Assembly: GCA_964564845.1 (NCBI GenBank)
Contig: CAZMCN010000045.1
Coordinates: 1-14,592, forward strand
Direction of reading: 5' to 3'
Source: CAYXPG01 sp964564845
Lineage (GTDB): Bacteria > Planctomycetota > Phycisphaerae > Sedimentisphaerales > Anaerobacaceae
DNA length: 14,592 bases
The position numbers were made by a program, and so were the translations under genes. Numbering within the stretch: position 1 is the first letter of the stretch; each line of letters starts with the position of its first letter. Shown here in pieces: positions 13,610 to 14,592 of the stretch. The notes under the pieces were generated by a model that saw only the letters and a list, made by a program, of their open reading frames with translations, was not told the origin of the DNA and searched no databases.

Positions 13610-14410
13610 ATGTTGACTAAGGACACAGCTATTTGTATACGTGCTCTCGATTATTCCGAAACGTCTCAAATCGCAACTTTTTTTGCCAGAGAGACCGGCA
13701 AAATCAGCGCCATCGCCAAGGGCTCAAAAAGGCCCAAATCATCTTTCAACGGCCCAATTGAGGTATTTTCTTACGGGAAAATTGTTGTCTCTGTCCCAGC
13801 CGGCGAAAAACTTGCCACGCTTACCGAGTTCGACCAGCAGTCCAACTTCAGCGCTCTGGCCGGCAATCTTTTTGTTTTGCACTGCGCCTCTTTTGCCGCC
13901 GAGCTGGTAAATCTGCTGACAAATGAATACGACCCGAGTCCTGAACTCTTCGATGCTTTCCTGCAATTCTTACAAAACATCAATGAGTCGCAACTCACCA
14001 GCCACGAGAGGCGAGTCACGAGAGGCGAGCGACGAGATACGCTTGCTTTGCTGATATTGTTTCAATTGGCACTGCTTAAAGAAATCGGTTTACAGCCGGT
14101 TCTAAAGGCCTGTGCAAACTGCAAAACGAGATACGAGGCCTGTCCTGAGCACAGTCGAAGGATACAAAATACGAGATACGAATTTTATTTCTCAAGTTTC
14201 GCCAACGGCCTGATTTGCAGAGATTGCGAGGCGAATTTCCCGGACAGGATTGGCTTGAGCAATTCCGCCGCTGATTGTCTGGGCAATTTGAAATTGCTTG
14301 CTAATGCAAATGAAAGAACACTCGGCGAAATAGAAAAGGTTTTAGTCCACCATTTCACCGAAATCCTCCACCGCCCACCCAAAATGGCAAAGCACATCCT
14401 GCAAAGCTAA
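13610..14410 (+). CDS. recO: DNA repair protein RecO with two repeat-derived insertions
   Basis: RecO helps load RecA in the RecF pathway by binding SSB-coated DNA. I start it at ATG 13610 (266 aa), because the OB-fold opening (A-I-C-I-R-A-L-D-Y-S-E-T-S, then F-A-R-E-T-G-K) follows at once. An in-frame GTG at 13565 would add residues encoded only by repeats. Residues 1-78 form the OB fold (A-K-G-S-K-R-P-K-S at 36-44). A helical domain follows, then a zinc ribbon with C168-x2-C171 and C203-x2-C206. Two loops look inserted. Residues about 126-143 are encoded by a heptad tract (14003-14037). Residues about 173-191, between the two cysteine pairs, are encoded by a composite repeat (14124-14182). 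About 32 residues separate the Cys pairs, longer than I expect for the family. Frame and motifs after both insertions are intact, so the protein may still work. Confidence 0.9.
   Translation: MLTKDTAICIRALDYSETSQIATFFARETGKISAIAKGSKRPKSSFNGPIEVFSYGKIVVSVPAGEKLATLTEFDQQSNFSALAGNLFVLHCASFAAELVNLLTNEYDPSPELFDAFLQFLQNINESQLTSHERRVTRGERRDTLALLILFQLALLKEIGLQPVLKACANCKTRYEACPEHSRRIQNTRYEFYFSSFANGLICRDCEANFPDRIGLSNSAADCLGNLKLLANANERTLGEIEKVLVHHFTEILHRPPKMAKHILQS
14003..14037 (+). repeat. Heptad tract inside recO (first insertion)
   Basis: There are five consecutive heptads, each with CGAG at positions 3-6. The pair CACGAGA, GGCGAGY occurs twice in tandem (14003-14016 and 14017-14030, differing in one base), then GACGAGA (14031-14037). 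It lies within the recO reading frame, encoding an Arg-rich loop at about residues 132-143. Confidence 0.8.
14124..14182 (+). repeat. Composite repeat inside recO (second insertion)
   Basis: Two heptads (AAACGAG, ATACGAG, 14124-14137) and three heptads of the ATACRAR type (14162-14182) flank a core containing CCTGAGCACAGTCGAAGG (14144-14161). ACGAGATACGA occurs twice (14126-14136 and 14171-14181), exactly 45 bases apart, so the frame is kept and T-R-Y-E is encoded at both ends. The core resembles a short CCTGAGC..AGTCGAAGG repeat that I recall from many uncultured bacterial genomes. Confidence 0.8.
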
Positions 14411-14429
14411 ACTGGATTTTAAAAATCCA

Positions 14430-14453
14430 CAATTTTTAAAAATTGGGTTTTTT
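14430..14453 (+). terminator. Possible AT-rich terminator after recO
   Basis: A perfect 16-base palindrome CAATTTTTAAAAATTG (14430-14445) is followed by GG and six T residues (14448-14453), 20 bases after the recO stop. A second small stem, GGATT/AATCC (14414-14428), lies just before it. The stem is AT-only apart from the end pair, so it would be weak. The position at the end of the gene run supports it. The rest of the 182-base tail contains no gene I can support. Confidence 0.4.
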
Positions 14454-14549
14454 GAGGGTTATTTTTAGGGAGGTATGTGGGTTTTTAGACCAAAATCAAG
14501 GGCAGATGAGTTGGTTTAGAGGGTTTGGGCAATATACGTAAGAAAAAAA

Positions 14550-14592
14550 GTGACAAAAAATGCAAAAAGGTGGCAAAAATTGCAAGAAAGTG
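14550..14592 (+). repeat. 20-base tandem repeat reaching the window edge
   Basis: Two units with consensus GTGRCAAAAAWTGCAARAAR occupy 14550-14569 and 14570-14589, matching at 16 of 20 positions. GTG at 14590-14592 begins a possible third copy cut by the edge. The A-runs are spaced about one helical turn apart on average, so the DNA may be bent. Its full length and role cannot be judged from this window. Confidence 0.6.

Noticed and set aside
13985..14182. CRISPR-like array in recO
   Set aside because: The units are 7 bases long without spacers of constant size and lie in a coding frame, so they do not fit a CRISPR array.

Overview
The window reads as an ordinary bacterial housekeeping stretch of moderate G+C. 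It has unusual small-repeat content and a few unusual protein architectures. The organism is probably an uncultured Planctomycetota, perhaps Phycisphaerae-like. This is inferred from the CdsA signature variant (PGFGGILDVID), the extended UppS N-terminus, frequent TTG/GTG starts and gene order. It was not tested by any search, so treat the taxonomy as a moderate-confidence guess.

Layout. At 61-1587 a lipoprotein of unknown function is followed by a HIT-family nucleotide hydrolase/transferase, both on +. At 1601-2473 (-) lies a HAD phosphatase that converges on the HIT gene. It diverges from a PgpA-UppP fusion (2607-3956, +), and a compact divergent promoter region (about 2474-2606) separates the two. 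At 4150-5574 is a radical SAM/SPASM-type protein with its own spacer and a small inverted repeat just upstream. At 5716-6177 is a small two-helix membrane protein. From 6304 to 14410 eight genes run on + with gaps of 9-53 bases and look like one operon: purA, uppS, cdsA, phoH, pgpH (short form), ybeY, a CNNM/CBS/CorC protein and recO. An AT-rich hairpin with a T-run follows recO. The phoH-pgpH-ybeY-...-recO order resembles the phoH-pgpH-ybeY-dgkA-cdd-era-recO order of Firmicutes, with dgkA, cdd and era absent here.

How the genes work together. Envelope lipid metabolism dominates. UppS makes undecaprenyl diphosphate and CdsA makes CDP-diacylglycerol. The fusion protein carries the matching downstream phosphatases: PgpA makes phosphatidylglycerol from its phosphate, and UppP makes undecaprenyl phosphate. 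PgpH probably degrades c-di-AMP, a nucleotide linked to cell-wall and osmotic homeostasis. YbeY and PhoH act in RNA metabolism, RecO in recombinational repair and PurA in AMP synthesis.

The least expected structure is a set of short tandem repeats with a 7-base period but different sequences. They sit in the spacers just before pgpA-uppP, cdsA, ybeY, the CorC gene and recO. They also occur twice inside the recO coding sequence, in frame, where they appear to have lengthened two loops. Several of these genes have no visible Shine-Dalgarno sequence. A separate 20-base tandem repeat runs off the right edge of the window.
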